In this document: one piece after another, positions 63,439 to 64,000 of the stretch | How the letters are laid out: every line of letters starts with the position of its first letter | Position numbering within the stretch: the stretch's first letter is position 1 | Assembly: GCA_025352565.1 (NCBI GenBank) | Contig: JANXTF010000099.1 | Coordinates: 1 to 64,000, forward strand | DNA: 64,000 nt | Source of the DNA: Rhodospirillales bacterium | GTDB taxonomy: Bacteria; Pseudomonadota; Alphaproteobacteria; Acetobacterales; Acetobacteraceae | Reading direction: 5' to 3' | Program-made: the position numbers and the translations under genes | Notes under the pieces: generated by a model | What the model was told of the DNA's origin: nothing | Databases searched by the model: none | Seen by the model: the letters and a program-made list of their open reading frames with translations, nothing else

Positions 63439-64000
63439 GTTGGTTTTCCTCGCGGAGCAGGTCCCGCGTATGCCGTGCGATCATGGCCTCTTCATCGGTC
63501 GGAATCACGCGCACATCTATGCCATCGAGCCAGCCCAGCCCCGCCACGATGCGCTCGCGGATCGGCGCTGCGTGCTCGCCGATGCCCCCGGTGAAGACCA
63601 GGCCGTCGAGCCCCCCCAGCACGGCCACCAGCCCGCCGATCTGCTGGACCACGCGATAGACGAACAGGTCGAGCGCGGCACGGGCGCGCGGATCGTCGCT
63701 GGAGAGCAGCGCGCGCGTGTCCCCGCCGATGCCGGAAACGCCGCTCAATCCGGCATGGTGATACAGCAGGTCCTCGATCTCGCCCACGCTCAGGCCGCGC
63801 GCCTGCTGCAAGTATAATATTATACCCGCATCCAACGCGCCCGGCCGCGTTGCCATCACCAGCCCGTCGAGGGTGGTCATCGACATCGTGGTCTCGACGC
63901 TGCGCCTGGCCCGCATGGCGCACAGGCTGGCGCCGCTCCCTAAATGCGCCACGATCACCCGAGCCTCCGCGAGCGGGGTTTCGGCGAGGCATCCAGCGAT
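63431..64000 (-). CDS. ackA: Acetate kinase, C-terminal part (runs off the window)
   Basis: Interconverts acetyl phosphate plus ADP and acetate plus ATP. The 189 visible codons start inside the gene: [17 protein letters not shown], then [34 protein letters not shown] and the ATP-site [15 protein letters not shown]. The N-terminal third lies right of the window edge. Its stop overlaps the phosphoketolase start by 8 bases, so the two are translated together. Confidence 0.95.
   Translation of the reverse strand: MAGCLAETPLAEARVIVAHLGSGASLCAMRARRSVETTMSMTTLDGLVMATRPGALDAGIILYLQQARGLSVGEIEDLLYHHAGLSGVSGIGGDTRALLSSDDPRARAALDLFVYRVVQQIGGLVAVLGGLDGLVFTGGIGEHAAPIRERIVAGLGWLDGIDVRVIPTDEEAMIARHTRDLLREENQHG

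Overview
The window looks like chromosomal DNA of a GC-rich alphaproteobacterium, most likely Rhodospirillales/Acetobacteraceae. The lineage markers are ctrA next to fliI-fliJ, an HdaA-type DnaA paralogue, a short aa3-type cytochrome oxidase subunit IV, the order purN-purM / AI-2E permease-hdaA-ppk1-ppx, and metK followed by trmB. GTG and TTG starts are common and most genes sit in tight runs with 1-10 bp overlaps. This placement comes from gene content and order, not from a database search.

Left part (1-24 kb). After the metK end and trmB comes a minus-strand run of seven genes (8254 to 1370): a D-cysteine desulfhydrase-like PLP enzyme, a dipeptide-type binding protein, two permeases, an amidohydrolase, a DMSP-lyase-like cupin and an isochorismatase-like cysteine hydrolase. 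Facing away from it are a sulfonate/nitrate-type binding protein and an arylsulfatase. Together they read as an organosulfur uptake and breakdown island. Next follow map-thioesterase-radC, a YcgN-type protein, a hydroxyacid dehydrogenase, a DUF4142 lipoprotein, a frameshifted CNNM/CBS gene, a GH17-GT2 beta-glucan synthase with a DUF3429 partner, and a complete class I P450 set (CYP199-like P450, [2Fe-2S] ferredoxin, FAD reductase). A near-identical 34-bp inverted repeat sits beside each of two radC genes, at 11.4 and 23.9 kb.

Middle (24-49 kb) is mainly core genome: radC copy 2, ppx (frameshifted), ppk1, hdaA, an AI-2E family permease, purM-purN, a cytochrome oxidase subunit IV-like peptide, a TacAT-like toxin-antitoxin pair, ndk, an ABC-F ATPase, hemB, a membrane-anchored cytochrome c, phnW-like-fhs, nadK, an enoyl-CoA hydratase, ctrA, fliI-fliJ, ugd, a methyltransferase/glycosyltransferase fusion, and tRNA-Trp-secE-nusG. 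The ribosomal protein genes that usually follow nusG are absent.

Right part (49-64 kb). An AT-rich stretch (about 49850-50090) carries a palindrome and spaced direct repeats. It precedes a 51-residue peptide gene, a protein resembling DUF6065, and, facing them, a TolB-like/TPR protein. This small island is the best candidate for an undescribed system after the sulfur operon. Then come a Bcr/CflA-type exporter, an ABC permease-ATPase pair without a binding protein, a LysE-type exporter, a CHAP-domain secreted protein, RidA, a truncated MFS remnant, a lipoprotein and its partner, an amidase, and a coupled yaiI-phosphoketolase-acetate kinase run cut by the window edge.

There are no rRNA genes, CRISPR arrays or recognisable transposase genes. 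Two genes (CNNM/CBS and ppx) each appear to lack one G, which could be real decay or assembly error.
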